DNA of 64,000 bases from assembly GCF_004346205.1 (NCBI RefSeq), contig NZ_SMAM01000005.1:124001-188000 (forward strand), read 5' to 3'. The notes under the pieces are model-generated. The model saw only the letters and a program-made list of their open reading frames with translations, was not told where the DNA came from and did not search any database. Shown here piece after piece: positions 53,574 to 62,683 of the stretch; within the stretch, counting starts at the first letter, position 1; every line of letters starts with the position of its first letter. Both the position numbers and the translations under genes were made by a program. Source of the DNA: Bibersteinia trehalosi. Lineage in GTDB: Bacteria > Pseudomonadota > Gammaproteobacteria > Enterobacterales > Pasteurellaceae.

Positions 53574-55129
53574 TATTTTTCATCCTCATGACTAAATAAC
53601 GCTTCGATAAATTCTTCAGCATTGAATGGACGTAAATCATCAATTTTCTCACCTACACCGATATAGCGAATCGGAATATTAAATTGATCGGCAATCGCAA
53701 AAATGACACCACCTTTTGCTGTACCATCTAATTTAGTCAGCGTAATACCTGTTAGCCCTACCGCCTCATTAAACAGTTTCGCTTGGCTAATTGCATTCTG
53801 CCCAGTACCAGCATCAAGCGTCAGCATAATTTCATGTGGTGCAGTCTCATCATATTTTTTCATGACTCGCACGATTTTTTTCAGCTCATCCATCAAGTTA
53901 TTTTTATTCTGCAAACGTCCTGCTGTATCCGCAATCAGCACATCAATACCTTTCGCCGCCGCCGATTGCATTGCATCGAAAATCACCGAAGCTGAATCAG
54001 CCCCAGTTGCTTGAGCAACGACAGGAATCTGATTACGCTCACCCCAAACTTGTAATTGCTCCACAGCCGCAGCGCGGAAAGTATCGCCAGCGGCAAGCAT
54101 CACCGATTTGCCTTCTGCTTGGAATTTACGTGCCAGTTTGCCAATAGTTGTCGTTTTGCCCACGCCATTCACACCTACCATCAAAATCACATAAGGCTTT
54201 TTATTTTCTAGCACCAATGGCTGAGCCACAGGTTTTAATACTTCAGCTAACTCGTCTTTGAGTTTGACATAAAGTTGCTCTGCATCACGCAGTTGAGCTT
54301 TGGTAGCATGTTGAGTGAGATTATTGATGATTTTGGTAGTCGTTGGCATACCAAGGTCAGCAATTAAGAGCTGTTCCTCTAATTCTTCAAAGAGATCATC
54401 ATCAATTTTTTTGCCACGGAAAAGATTGCGGAAACCAGAACCGATATTTTGTTTAGTTTTAATTAATCCTTTAATGAGGCGACTGAAAAAACCACCTTCA
54501 CTTGGTTTTTCTTGGGTTTCAGGCTCATTTGATTTTGCAGAATTTTCTGAAATTTCAAGCGCTTGCTCTTCCAGTGGTTCTGTAGGGGCGTATGGCATAC
54601 GCCCATTTTCATCATCAACTACATCAGTTATTTCTCGTTCGCTTGGGCGTACATTTTCCACCCCTACGTTTTCTTCGCTGGTTGTAATCTCTTCAGAAGC
54701 ATTTGCAGAATTTTCTGAAATTTCAACCGCTTGCTCTTCCAGTGGTTCTGTAGGGGCGTATGGCATACGCCCATTTTCATCATCAACCAAATCGGTTGTT
54801 TCTCGTTCGCTTGGGCGTACATTTTCCGCCCCTGTGGTTTCTTCGTTGGTTGTAATCTCTTCAGAAGCATTTGCAGAATTTTCTGAAATTTCAACCGCTT
54901 GCTCTCCCAGTGGTTCTGTAGAGGCGTATGGCATACGCCCATTTTCATCATCAGCAACATCTGTGATTTCTGGCTCGCTCGGGTGGACATTTTCCGCCCC
55001 TACGGCTTCGTCTTGTGGTAAAGCAATTCCTTCACTTTCTTCCTCAATCGTTGCTACGGTTTCAGCCTGTTCTTCCTTTTTACCGAAGCCTAACCACGAC
55101 CAAAAACCTTTTTTCTTCTCTTCTGCCAT
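53573..55129 (-). CDS. ftsY: signal recognition particle receptor FtsY with expanded repeat domain
   Basis: A 518-residue SRP receptor GTPase. The amphipathic N-terminus (MAEEKKKGFWSWLGFGKK) binds membrane. An acidic A domain runs to about residue 205, then the NG domain with G1 GVNGVGKTT, G3 DTAGR and G4/G5 TKLDGTAKGG. The A domain is mostly a 56-residue repeat at residues 44-99, 100-155 and 156-198 (partial), with the core ENVRPSER..DDENGRMPYAPTEPL and QAVEISENSA. These repeats coincide with REPIN-like palindromes and uptake-signal sequences in the DNA. The NG domain looks normal. Start: ATG at 55129 with GAGAG upstream. Confidence 0.95.
   Translation of the reverse strand: MAEEKKKGFWSWLGFGKKEEQAETVATIEEESEGIALPQDEAVGAENVHPSEPEITDVADDENGRMPYASTEPLGEQAVEISENSANASEEITTNEETTGAENVRPSERETTDLVDDENGRMPYAPTEPLEEQAVEISENSANASEEITTSEENVGVENVRPSEREITDVVDDENGRMPYAPTEPLEEQALEISENSAKSNEPETQEKPSEGGFFSRLIKGLIKTKQNIGSGFRNLFRGKKIDDDLFEELEEQLLIADLGMPTTTKIINNLTQHATKAQLRDAEQLYVKLKDELAEVLKPVAQPLVLENKKPYVILMVGVNGVGKTTTIGKLARKFQAEGKSVMLAAGDTFRAAAVEQLQVWGERNQIPVVAQATGADSASVIFDAMQSAAAKGIDVLIADTAGRLQNKNNLMDELKKIVRVMKKYDETAPHEIMLTLDAGTGQNAISQAKLFNEAVGLTGITLTKLDGTAKGGVIFAIADQFNIPIRYIGVGEKIDDLRPFNAEEFIEALFSHEDEK
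54536..55003 (-). repeat. 168-bp tandem repeat inside ftsY (2.8 copies)
   Basis: Units at 54833-55000, 54665-54832 and 54536-54664 (incomplete). A period of 168 bp (56 codons) keeps the frame. On the plus strand each unit shows GTAG + palindrome GGGCGTATG-G-CATACGCCC, about 40 bases, then a weaker palindrome ending CTAC (CTGT in the middle copy). A separate segment holds an uptake-signal variant (ACCGCTTGC at 54726 and 54894) with its A/T-rich tail. Palindromes are at 54586-54604, 54754-54772 and 54922-54940. Confidence 0.9.
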
Positions 55130-55227
55130 TTTTTTCTCTCTAAAATTAAAAATCCATTTTTCACTAAAAATGGAATACACTAAACACAATTACGCAAGAG
55201 TTTACCACTATTTACAATAAATTGAGT

Positions 55228-55818
55228 ATGAAAAAAAATCGAAATCCACAACAAAAACAGGCATTAGGCGAAGTTCGAATCATCGCAGGGCTTTGGCGTG
55301 GGCGTAAATTGCCCGTATTAAACGCCGAAGGGCTACGTCCAACCACCGACCGAGTAAAGGAGACTCTCTTTAATTGGTTGATGATGGATATTGCAGAAAG
55401 CCGTTGCTTAGACTGCTTTTCAGGCAGTGGCTCACTTGGGATTGAGGCCTTATCTCGCCAAGCACAAGCGGTGGTTTTTCTTGAAAAATTTGCAAATGCG
55501 GCTAATCAACTTAAAAAGAATTTACAGGCGTTAAAAACCGAAAAAGGCAAAGTTTTTAACACCGATAGTTTGCTGTTTCTTGCTCAAAAAAATAGCGAAG
55601 CGCCTTTTGACATTGTGTTTATCGACCCCCCTTTCCATCAAGGTTTTGTCCCTCAAGTCTTGCAATCATTAGCAGAAAACGGCTGGCTTGCGGAAAATGC
55701 ATTAATTTATGTGGAGACGGAAAAAACACATGCACCGCTATCTCTACCTGAAAATTGGCAAATTTTAAAAGAGAAAAGTGCAGGGCAAGTAGTAAGTCGT
55801 TTAATCCAAACACGATAA
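55228..55818 (+). CDS. rsmD: 16S rRNA (guanine966-N2)-methyltransferase
   Basis: A 196-residue class I SAM methyltransferase that modifies G966 of 16S rRNA. The N-terminal IAGLWRGRKLPV and LRPTTDRVKETLFNWL stretches are family landmarks. The SAM-binding motif is CLDCFSGSGSLGIEAL, and the catalytic motif DPPF is in VFIDPPFHQG. Start: ATG at 55228, two codons inside a TTG-initiated frame. It is divergent from ftsY, an arrangement also seen in E. coli. Its stop overlaps the nagB CRP site. Confidence 0.95.
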   Translation: MKKNRNPQQKQALGEVRIIAGLWRGRKLPVLNAEGLRPTTDRVKETLFNWLMMDIAESRCLDCFSGSGSLGIEALSRQAQAVVFLEKFANAANQLKKNLQALKTEKGKVFNTDSLLFLAQKNSEAPFDIVFIDPPFHQGFVPQVLQSLAENGWLAENALIYVETEKTHAPLSLPENWQILKEKSAGQVVSRLIQTR

Positions 55819-55838
55819 ATGTGATTTACTTCAAATTT
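55817..55838 (+). promoter_or_regulatory. CRP site upstream of nagB
   Basis: The core TGTGA-TTTACT-TCAAA lies in a 22-base site matching the symmetrical CRP consensus at 18 positions. The centre (55827.5) is about 59.5 bases before the start inferred from the nagB -10 box, the class I distance. Confidence 0.65.
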
Positions 55839-55874
55839 TTGTAAGATTAACCATTACTGAAGCAAAATTTCTTC

Positions 55875-55880
55875 TATAAT
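55875..55880 (+). promoter_or_regulatory. nagB promoter -10 box
   Basis: A perfect TATAAT with only a weak -35 (ATTACT, 16 bases upstream), consistent with activator dependence. It lies 49 bases before the nagB ATG. Confidence 0.55.
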
Positions 55881-55928
55881 CCAAATTTATGAAGTTTTAT
55901 TTCAAATTACTATTATGAGGAAGAAATT

Positions 55929-56723
55929 ATGCGTTTAGTACCATTAGATAGCGCAGAACAAGTCAGCCGCTGGGCTGCTCGTTACATCGCTGATAAAATC
56001 AATGCTTTCCAGCCAACAGCTGAAAAACCATTTGTCTTAGGCTTACCAACCGGCGGTACGCCATTGGCAACTTACCAAGAACTCATTAAGCTCTACCAAG
56101 CAGGTAAGGTCAGCTTTAAACATGTAGTGACGTTTAATATGGATGAATACGTGGGTTTGCCTGCCGATCATCCTGAAAGTTATCACACTTTTATGTACAA
56201 AAATTTCTTCCAATATATTGATATTCCTGAAGCGAATATCAATTTGCTAAATGGCATGGCCGAAGATATTGAAGCAGAATGTGCACGTTATGAAGCAAAA
56301 ATCCGTGCATATGGAAAAATTCATCTCTTTATGGGGGGGGTGGGTGTTGATGGGCATATCGCTTTCAATGAGCCAGCCTCTTCACTTAGCTCGCGAACTC
56401 GAATCAAAACACTCACCGAAGATACTTTGCTCGCCAATTCTCGCTTCTTTGACGATGATATTAATCAGGTGCCAAAATTTGCCTTAACTGTTGGTGTGGG
56501 AACTTTACTTGATGCAGAAGAGGTCTTATTGTTAGTTACAGGCTATAATAAAGCACTGGCGTTACAAGCAGGGGTAGAAGGGCCGGTGAATCATTTATGG
56601 ACAATTTCTGCGCTACAACTTCACCGCCGAGCAATTATTGTCTGCGATGAGCCAGCTACTCAAGAACTGAAAGTAAAAACCGTCAAATATTTCAAACAGT
56701 TAGAGCAAAATATCGCTCGTTAA
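55929..56723 (+). CDS. nagB: glucosamine-6-phosphate deaminase
   Basis: A 264-residue enzyme converting glucosamine-6-phosphate to fructose-6-phosphate and ammonia. The landmarks [12 protein letters not shown] (substrate phosphate), [10 protein letters not shown] (catalytic Asp) and [14 protein letters not shown] (catalytic Asp, His, Glu) are intact. It is followed by nagA after 12 bases, forming the nagBA operon. It is the catabolic counterpart of GlmS. GAGGAAG precedes the ATG. Allosteric and NagC-type regulation cannot be read from the sequence. Confidence 0.96.
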   Translation: MRLVPLDSAEQVSRWAARYIADKINAFQPTAEKPFVLGLPTGGTPLATYQELIKLYQAGKVSFKHVVTFNMDEYVGLPADHPESYHTFMYKNFFQYIDIPEANINLLNGMAEDIEAECARYEAKIRAYGKIHLFMGGVGVDGHIAFNEPASSLSSRTRIKTLTEDTLLANSRFFDDDINQVPKFALTVGVGTLLDAEEVLLLVTGYNKALALQAGVEGPVNHLWTISALQLHRRAIIVCDEPATQELKVKTVKYFKQLEQNIAR

Positions 56724-56735
56724 AAAGGATAAATT

Positions 56736-57878
56736 ATGACCCATTATGCGTTAAGCAACTGCGTTATTTATACCGGCGAAAAGGTGCTATATCAGCATGC
56801 AGTAATAATTCAAGACGATAAAATTGCCGCGATTGTGCCACAAGAAAGGCTACCACATGAGATCACGCGAATCGATCTACAAGGCGCAAATCTTTCAGCA
56901 GGTTTTATTGATCTGCAACTCAATGGCTGTGGAGGGGTGATGTTTAATGAGGACACCAGCGTTCGCACGCTCGAAATTATGCAGGAAACTAATTTGAAAT
57001 CAGGCTGTACCAGCTATTTACCTACCTTTATCACCGATACTGATGAAGGTATGAAAAGGGCGGTACAAACCATGCGTGAATATTTATCCCAATACCAAAA
57101 TCAGGCATTAGGGCTACATTTGGAAGGGCCTTATTTAAGCGTTGCCAAAAAAGGTGTGCATCGCCCCGAATATATCCGCGAAGCAAGCGCTGAAATGATC
57201 GACTTTTTTTGCAAAAATAGCGATGTCATCACCAAAATGACCATTGCTGCTGAAAATGCCACAATGGATTATTTACCGAAATTAAAAGATGCAGGTATTA
57301 TTGTTTCCGTTGGGCATTCCAATGCAACCTACGCACAAACCAAAGCACGCATTGAGCAAGGTGTAGGATTTGCGACCCATCTGCATAATGCGATGTCGCC
57401 AGTAAGTAGTGGGCGTGAAGGTGGTGTCGTAGGGGCAGTATTGGATAGTGATATTTACGCAGGTATCATCGTCGATGGTTTACATGTTGATTGGGGTAAT
57501 ATCCGCATTGCGAAAAAAGCTAAGGGCGATAAGCTCATTATTGTGACGGATTCTACCGCCGCTGCTGGAGCGAACATTGAGCAGTTTATCTTTGTGGGCA
57601 AAGTTGTTAAAGTCATTGATGGCAAATGTGTTGATGAATTTGGAGCTTTAGGGGGAGCTTCGATCACCATGATCGAGTCGATCCGCAATGTGATCCAGCA
57701 TTGTGATATTTCTCTTGAAGAAGCGATCCGAATGTGTACGCTTTATCCTGCCAAAGCCATTCATGTTGAGGATAAATTAGGGTCTATTGAAGTTGGAAAA
57801 ATCGCTAATATCGCTGTTTTTGACAATCAATTTAAAGTGATTGGTACCGTGGTGAATGGCGTTTGGAACGCAAATTAA
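56736..57878 (+). CDS. nagA: N-acetylglucosamine-6-phosphate deacetylase
   Basis: A 380-residue amidohydrolase that removes acetate from GlcNAc-6-phosphate to feed NagB. Seen: GFIDLQLNG near residue 58, LHLEGPY with the metal-binding Glu, VGHSNATY and THLHNAMSP with metal-binding His residues, and VTDSTAAAG with the catalytic Asp. It is the second gene of nagBA. Acetate released here may relate to transporters such as SatP, but no genetic link exists. Confidence 0.96.
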   Translation: MTHYALSNCVIYTGEKVLYQHAVIIQDDKIAAIVPQERLPHEITRIDLQGANLSAGFIDLQLNGCGGVMFNEDTSVRTLEIMQETNLKSGCTSYLPTFITDTDEGMKRAVQTMREYLSQYQNQALGLHLEGPYLSVAKKGVHRPEYIREASAEMIDFFCKNSDVITKMTIAAENATMDYLPKLKDAGIIVSVGHSNATYAQTKARIEQGVGFATHLHNAMSPVSSGREGGVVGAVLDSDIYAGIIVDGLHVDWGNIRIAKKAKGDKLIIVTDSTAAAGANIEQFIFVGKVVKVIDGKCVDEFGALGGASITMIESIRNVIQHCDISLEEAIRMCTLYPAKAIHVEDKLGSIEVGKIANIAVFDNQFKVIGTVVNGVWNAN

Positions 57879-57930
57879 GTCATTTTTTCCAACAAGCGGT
57901 TAAAATCTACAAAATTTCTGCAAATCTTGC

Positions 57931-57959
57931 TTGCTCTCAATCTTCTTTTTGCGTAGAAT
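57931..57959 (+). promoter_or_regulatory. rplU-rpmA promoter
   Basis: TTGCTC (57931-57936), a 17-base spacer and TAGAAT (57954-57959). It leaves a leader of about 77 bases before rplU. A uptake signal (57893-57901) with its A/T-rich tail lies just upstream, after nagA. Confidence 0.55.
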
Positions 57960-58042
57960 TGTCGCCCTATTTTGTATGAATTTAAGCGTGCCTAGCGCAA
58001 ACCCTTATGGATAAGCAAATGGCACAAATTAGCGGAGTAAAT

Positions 58043-58354
58043 ATGTACGCAGTTTTCCAAAGTGGCGGCAAACAACACCGAGTAAGTGAAGGTCAAGTTG
58101 TTCGTTTAGAAAAACTTGAAGTAGCAACTGGTGAGAAAGTTGAATTCGATTCAGTGTTGATGGTCGTTAACGGTGAAGATGTTAAAATCGGTACCCCAGT
58201 TGTTGCTGGTGGTAAAGTAGTGGCAGAAGTGGTTGCACACGGTCGTGGCGAAAAAGTTCGCATCGTTAAATTCCGTCGTCGTAAACACAGCCGTAAACAA
58301 CAAGGTCATCGTCAGTGGTTCACCGAAGTGAAAATCACTGGTATTCAAGCATAA
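58043..58354 (+). CDS. rplU: 50S ribosomal protein L21
   Basis: A 103-residue ribosomal protein; length and the basic C-terminal stretch ([17 protein letters not shown]) are standard. Start: ATG at 58043 with CGGAG upstream; a frame extension to 58007 covers this site and is rejected. It is followed by rpmA after 20 bases, the universal L21-L27 pair. Confidence 0.97.
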   Translation: MYAVFQSGGKQHRVSEGQVVRLEKLEVATGEKVEFDSVLMVVNGEDVKIGTPVVAGGKVVAEVVAHGRGEKVRIVKFRRRKHSRKQQGHRQWFTEVKITGIQA

Positions 58355-58374
58355 TTTCAGAGGAGATCTAGAAG

Positions 58375-58632
58375 ATGGCAACTAAAAAAGCTGGTGGTTC
58401 AACTCGTAACGGTCGTGATTCTGAAGCTAAACGCCTTGGTGTTAAACGTTTCGGTGGCGAATCAGTATTAGCAGGCAGCATCATCGTGCGTCAACGTGGT
58501 ACTAAATTCCACGCAGGTCAAAACGTAGGTATGGGTAAAGACCACACTTTATTCGCAACTGCCGATGGTAAAGTAAAATTTGAAGTAAAAGGCGATAAAA
58601 ATCGCAAATATGTAAGCATCATTGCTGAATAA
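58375..58632 (+). CDS. rpmA: 50S ribosomal protein L27
   Basis: An 85-residue ribosomal protein whose N-terminal tail ([17 protein letters not shown]) reaches the peptidyl-transferase centre. It is identical in plan to E. coli L27. No Firmicutes-type N-terminal extension is present. GAGGAG lies upstream. It ends at an intrinsic terminator. The obgE gene that often follows is absent here. Confidence 0.97.
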   Translation: MATKKAGGSTRNGRDSEAKRLGVKRFGGESVLAGSIIVRQRGTKFHAGQNVGMGKDHTLFATADGKVKFEVKGDKNRKYVSIIAE

Positions 58633-58651
58633 TCTTCAGAAGCTATTTAAG

Positions 58652-58677
58652 AACCCTGCATTTAGCAGGGTTTTTTA
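58652..58677 (+). terminator. rplU-rpmA terminator
   Basis: AACCCTGC (58652-58659), loop ATTTA, GCAGGGTT (58665-58672), continuing into TTTTTT. Confidence 0.9.
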
Positions 58678-58862
58678 CTGGCTACAATTCAAAGAATAAT
58701 ACCATCGCCTGAAATATCACTCTTTAAATAGACGACCAAGTAAAAGTGGTCTGAATTATCTTGAGAAAAGCAGATAACAAGCGGTGACATTACTAACATA
58801 TTTTGCAAATGCACACTCCGAAGCCTCGTATCCCTAATAAGGGAAATTTACTTGGCACAACA

Positions 58863-59525
58863 CTACACGATCTCTACTAATTTTGCGAAATCATCAAATA
58901 CATAATCAGGCTGACTATCAGCAATTGGCAAATTGTAATTATAGCCATAGGTGAGCCCAACACTTTGACACCCCACCGCTTTTGCAGCAAGGATATCGTT
59001 CTTAGAATCTCCTACAAAAAGCATCTCATATGGATATAAACCAAATTTTCCACACAAATAATAGAGCGGCGCAGGGTGTGGTTTAATTACGGGGAGTGAC
59101 TGCCCACCGAGGCTTTCTACAAATAAATGATCAATTTTAAATGCTTTTAATACTGGCAAGACATGTTTTGTAGGTTTATTGGTGACTACGGCGAGTAGAT
59201 AGCCCTTGCTATGCAGAGCTTCTAATGTTTCCCGCACATTTGGATATAAACGGCTTTTATTACACACATTTTTACCGTAATGGCTGCTAAAACACTGCTT
59301 TAATTGTTGTAGTTTTTCACCTTGAAATTCATCAGATCTTCCTGTCCATTCTAGCGCTCTTGCTAACAAGATATCAGCCCCATTCCCAATCCAAGTGAGT
59401 ACCAACTCTTCTGGTGCATTCGGTAATGCAAATTCGCTCAATGCTGAATTTAGCGATAAAGCCAGATCAGGTAAACTATCTACCAATGTTCCATCAAGAT
59501 CAAACCCAATAAGTTTAAATTTCAT
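58863..59525 (-). CDS. gph: phosphoglycolate phosphatase (HAD family)
   Basis: A 220-residue HAD hydrolase that removes 2-phosphoglycolate, which arises during DNA repair. Motif I is FDLDGTLVDS with the nucleophile Asp, motif II VVTNKP, and motif III-IV KPHPAPLYYL and FVGDSKNDILAAKAVG. Length and sequence match Gph. Start: ATG at 59525 with GAGGAG upstream; a frame extension to 59543 overlaps that site. Related HAD enzymes with other substrates cannot be fully excluded. It is convergent with rpmA. Confidence 0.88.
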   Translation of the reverse strand: MKFKLIGFDLDGTLVDSLPDLALSLNSALSEFALPNAPEELVLTWIGNGADILLARALEWTGRSDEFQGEKLQQLKQCFSSHYGKNVCNKSRLYPNVRETLEALHSKGYLLAVVTNKPTKHVLPVLKAFKIDHLFVESLGGQSLPVIKPHPAPLYYLCGKFGLYPYEMLFVGDSKNDILAAKAVGCQSVGLTYGYNYNLPIADSQPDYVFDDFAKLVEIV

Positions 59526-59630
59526 TCTATACTCCTCATACAAGCGATTAAATTAGGCAACCGAGCTATTCTACTCTAATCTCACCTGATTTTCCTTAGC
59601 CTACTCTCTACTTTATGCTGTTCTTATGCT

Positions 59631-60740
59631 ATGCTAACCACCGTTTTTCTGTCTTTTATTTGGGTATTTTCAACTATGTGGCTAACATTTCTCGCAGTAT
59701 TATCAGTGTCCTTTATTACACTGATGGCTATGCGTCCTGTTGCCGAAAAGATAGGCTTAGTCGATAAGCCCAATTTCCGTAAACGCCACCAGGGCGTTAT
59801 CCCACTTATCGGTGGCATCGCCCTCTATCTTGGTAACCTAGCCTTCTATCTTTTAGAATGGCAACAAATGCGATTACCCGAACTTTATCTAAGCGCTTTA
59901 ACGATCTTATTAGTCATTGGAGTATTAGATGATCGTTTCGACATCAGCCCATTTTTACGTGCGGGGATCCAAGCTCTGCTTGCTGGCGCAATGATTTATA
60001 GCGGTTTATCTATCGAAAATCTCGGACAGCTCATCGCCCCATTTAGTCTAGAAATCGGTGCATTAGGCATTGTTCTCACCGTGTTTATCACCATTGGTGT
60101 AATTAACGCTTTTAATATGATTGATGGGATTGATGGCCTACTAGCGGGTTTATCTAGTGTCAGTTTTGCTGGGTTAGGCACATTAATGTATCTTGATGGG
60201 CAATACAATATTGCCGGTTGGTGCCTAGCAATTATCTTAGTATTACTTCCCTATGCACTGTTTAATTTAAGTCTGTTTGGAGCAAGATGGAAAGTCTTTA
60301 TGGGCGATTCAGGAAGTACGTTAATTGGCTTTACCATTATTTGGATTCTGCTCCTTAGTACGCAGGGACAGGGCCACCCAATTAGCCCAATTACGGGCTT
60401 ATGGCTGATTGCTGTACCATTAATTGATATGGTAGCCGTCTTCTTCCGCCGTCTAAAAAAAGGAAAAAGCCCCTTCCGTCCAGATCGCTTGCATATCCAT
60501 CATTTAATGATGCGTGCAGGTCTTTCTTCCCGCCAAGCGCTTGCCGTAATCACATTTGGCTCAGCACTTTGTGCCGCTTTTGGCGTGCTGGGAGAAGTCT
60601 ATTATTGGAACCAATGGGTGATGTTTCTCTCTTTCGTTTCTCTGTTTTTCTTATATTCTTATTCTATTGTGCATGCGTGGCGGATTACTCGTTTTGTGCG
60701 CCGTCATAAACGCCGTGCTAGAAAAAAACAACTTATTTAA
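59631..60740 (+). CDS. wecA: UDP-GlcNAc:undecaprenyl-phosphate GlcNAc-1-phosphate transferase
   Basis: A 369-residue polytopic inner-membrane enzyme that starts lipid-linked ECA (and many O-antigen) chains by making Und-PP-GlcNAc. The landmarks VDKPNFRKRHQG, VLDDRFDIS (Mg-binding Asp pair), NAFNMIDGIDGLL, KVFMGDSGSTLIGF and the C-terminal RLHIHHLMMRAG are all present and close to E. coli WecA. About eleven hydrophobic segments are visible. The basic C-terminus (RRHKRRARKK) is cytoplasmic. The start ATG at 59631 lacks a clear ribosome-binding site; an ATG 15 codons later is the alternative. It heads the wec operon. Confidence 0.93.
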   Translation: MLTTVFLSFIWVFSTMWLTFLAVLSVSFITLMAMRPVAEKIGLVDKPNFRKRHQGVIPLIGGIALYLGNLAFYLLEWQQMRLPELYLSALTILLVIGVLDDRFDISPFLRAGIQALLAGAMIYSGLSIENLGQLIAPFSLEIGALGIVLTVFITIGVINAFNMIDGIDGLLAGLSSVSFAGLGTLMYLDGQYNIAGWCLAIILVLLPYALFNLSLFGARWKVFMGDSGSTLIGFTIIWILLLSTQGQGHPISPITGLWLIAVPLIDMVAVFFRRLKKGKSPFRPDRLHIHHLMMRAGLSSRQALAVITFGSALCAAFGVLGEVYYWNQWVMFLSFVSLFFLYSYSIVHAWRITRFVRRHKRRARKKQLI

Positions 60741-60749
60741 GGATCTATC

Positions 60750-61535
60750 ATGCAATCAGAACAAACTCAAAATACCGTAAAAAGTGGCTTTATGACCAGC
60801 TTCCTCACAGCGCTTATTCTAGCCGCCAGCGGCGCTGGTGCAGGCTATTGGCATGCAACTTCACAGCCGCAGCAGTGGAAAGCTACAGCAAAATTTGAAG
60901 CGCCAAAAGTTGCCGATCTGGGCAACTATTTCTCATTACTAAGCACCTATACATTAGTACAAAATGATGGCAAAGCAGATCCTAATTTAGAGCAAAATGT
61001 CACACAGGCCGCCTTTACTGAATTTACACGCCAACTCGCTTCAGCGGATAACCGCCAACAGTTCTTAAGTAATAATGCGATAATAAAGCAGATTGCCGAA
61101 GTGCATAACAAACCCTTGAATGAGGTTGTAAACCAACTAAGCGAAAAACTGCAATTCAACCCAGCAGATAACAGCTTAAGTTTTGCGCTGGTTAATCCGA
61201 CTCAGTCCGTACAAGTATTAAATGAGTTCATTGCTTTAACTACAGAACAAAGCCGTAAAGTATTAAATGATGATTTAGTTGCGAAATGGAAGTTCTTATT
61301 CCAAAATGTAAAACAATCAGCAGATGCAAATTTAGGTGAGAGCTGGAAAGGTAAATTGAATTTAATGCAGTCAGTTCAACCATTAGATAATCAATTGACC
61401 GCGTACCATTTTGAGCAAAAACCAAGCCCAGCAACTAAAGCAGAACAACCCGACAACCTTACTGAATCCATTGGGTTCGGTGCAGGCATCGGATTTTTAT
61501 TGGGCTTACTGCTTACCTTATTCCGCCGGAAATAA
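60750..61535 (+). CDS. wzzE: Wzz-type chain-length regulator (ECA polysaccharide co-polymerase), short form
   Basis: A 261-residue polysaccharide co-polymerase setting chain length of a Wzy-dependent polymer. An N-terminal membrane segment ([18 protein letters not shown]) and a C-terminal one ([20 protein letters not shown]) enclose a periplasmic domain. The N-terminal [19 protein letters not shown] is the usual Wzz start. At about 260 residues it is clearly shorter than E. coli WzzE (about 350), mostly from a reduced periplasmic coiled-coil part. The neighbours wecA and wecB point to ECA. It overlaps wecB as TAATG. Confidence 0.8.
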   Translation: MQSEQTQNTVKSGFMTSFLTALILAASGAGAGYWHATSQPQQWKATAKFEAPKVADLGNYFSLLSTYTLVQNDGKADPNLEQNVTQAAFTEFTRQLASADNRQQFLSNNAIIKQIAEVHNKPLNEVVNQLSEKLQFNPADNSLSFALVNPTQSVQVLNEFIALTTEQSRKVLNDDLVAKWKFLFQNVKQSADANLGESWKGKLNLMQSVQPLDNQLTAYHFEQKPSPATKAEQPDNLTESIGFGAGIGFLLGLLLTLFRRK

Positions 61536-62683
61536 TGAGCAAAATAAAAACTCTCATCGTATTCGGTACGCGGCCTGAGGCAATCAAACTCGTTCCCTTA
61601 ATTAAGCTCCTGCAACAAGATAGCGCGTTTGAATTGAAAATCTGCAACACAGCTCAGCATCGCCAGATGCTTGATCAGGTGTTGCAGCTATTTGAGATTG
61701 CTCCAGACTATGATTTAGATTTAATGCAAGCTGAACAAGATCTTGGCGATCTGACTAGCCGAATTCTGCAAAAAATGCATGCCGTGTTAAGTAAATTTCG
61801 CCCTCATCTCGTCATTGTTCATGGCGATACAACAACCAGCTTTGCAACTAGCCTCGCGGCTTTTTACCAAAAAATTCCCGTAGCACATGTGGAAGCTGGT
61901 TTACGCACCTATCAGCGCTATAGCCCCTTCCCTGAAGAAATCAACCGGCGTTTAACTGCTGTACTTGCCCAGTGGCATTTTGCTCCAACCTTCAGTGCAA
62001 AACAGCATCTATTAAATGAAGGGATCCCTGCTGAACAAATTTGGGTCACAGGTAATACTGTAATAGATACCTTACAACAAACTTTGCAAAAAATTCAGCA
62101 AAATCCAGCGCTTGTTCAACAATGTGCAAGCTGCTATCCATTCCTGAAGCAGGATAAAAAGCTCATATTGGTTACAGGGCATCGGCGAGAAAGTTTCGGC
62201 GATGGTGTGGAACAGATTTGTCTCGCAATTGCTAAGCTTGCTCACCAATATCAAGATGTACAATTTGTCTATCCTGTTCATCTCAATCCGCATGTGCAGG
62301 CACCTGTTTACCGACTACTCGGCAATATTGAGAATGTATTTTTAATCAAGCCACAAGAGTATGTGTCGTTTGTCTATCTAATGGAACAAGCTTACCTTAT
62401 TTTAACCGACTCTGGCGGTATTCAAGAAGAAGCAACCGCATTATCAAAGCCTGTGCTGGTTATGCGCGAGACAAGTGAGCGCCATGAGGCAATTCATGCA
62501 GGCAGTGTAAAATTAGTCGGCACAGATGCCATGCGTATTGTGCAACATGTGCAACAGCTACTTGATGATCAAACAAGTTACCAAGCAATGACACAAGCCC
62601 AAAGCCCTTATGGCAATGGGCAGGCCAGCCAATATATTGTGCAAATTCTCAAGCAAGGATACAAATTCCAATATGATCAATAA
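61535..62683 (+). CDS. wecB: UDP-N-acetylglucosamine 2-epimerase (non-hydrolysing)
   Basis: A 382-residue cytoplasmic epimerase making UDP-ManNAc for ECA. Seen: [14 protein letters not shown] at the N-terminus, [31 protein letters not shown] (cited as landmark AGLRT), VTGNTVIDT and TGHRRESFG, and [11 protein letters not shown]. These are the active-site segments of WecB/MnaA. It is coupled to wzzE upstream and overlaps wecC by 11 bases downstream. Confidence 0.95.
   Translation: MSKIKTLIVFGTRPEAIKLVPLIKLLQQDSAFELKICNTAQHRQMLDQVLQLFEIAPDYDLDLMQAEQDLGDLTSRILQKMHAVLSKFRPHLVIVHGDTTTSFATSLAAFYQKIPVAHVEAGLRTYQRYSPFPEEINRRLTAVLAQWHFAPTFSAKQHLLNEGIPAEQIWVTGNTVIDTLQQTLQKIQQNPALVQQCASCYPFLKQDKKLILVTGHRRESFGDGVEQICLAIAKLAHQYQDVQFVYPVHLNPHVQAPVYRLLGNIENVFLIKPQEYVSFVYLMEQAYLILTDSGGIQEEATALSKPVLVMRETSERHEAIHAGSVKLVGTDAMRIVQHVQQLLDDQTSYQAMTQAQSPYGNGQASQYIVQILKQGYKFQYDQ

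Noticed and set aside
54536-55003. CRISPR-like direct repeats in ftsY
   Set aside because: The period is 168 bp, whole units are repeated rather than short repeats with unique spacers, and the reading frame of FtsY runs through them.
54315-55220. A 301-codon open frame on the plus strand opposite ftsY
   Set aside because: It is antisense to the ftsY repeat domain and owes its length to the in-frame 168-bp repeats. The Ser-rich product has no recognisable domain and no ribosome-binding site.
58678-58862. Small RNA or gene between rpmA and gph
   Set aside because: Only one uptake signal (58779-58787) and a short TCCCT-AATA-AGGGA dyad were seen; no promoter-terminator pair or open frame supports a gene.
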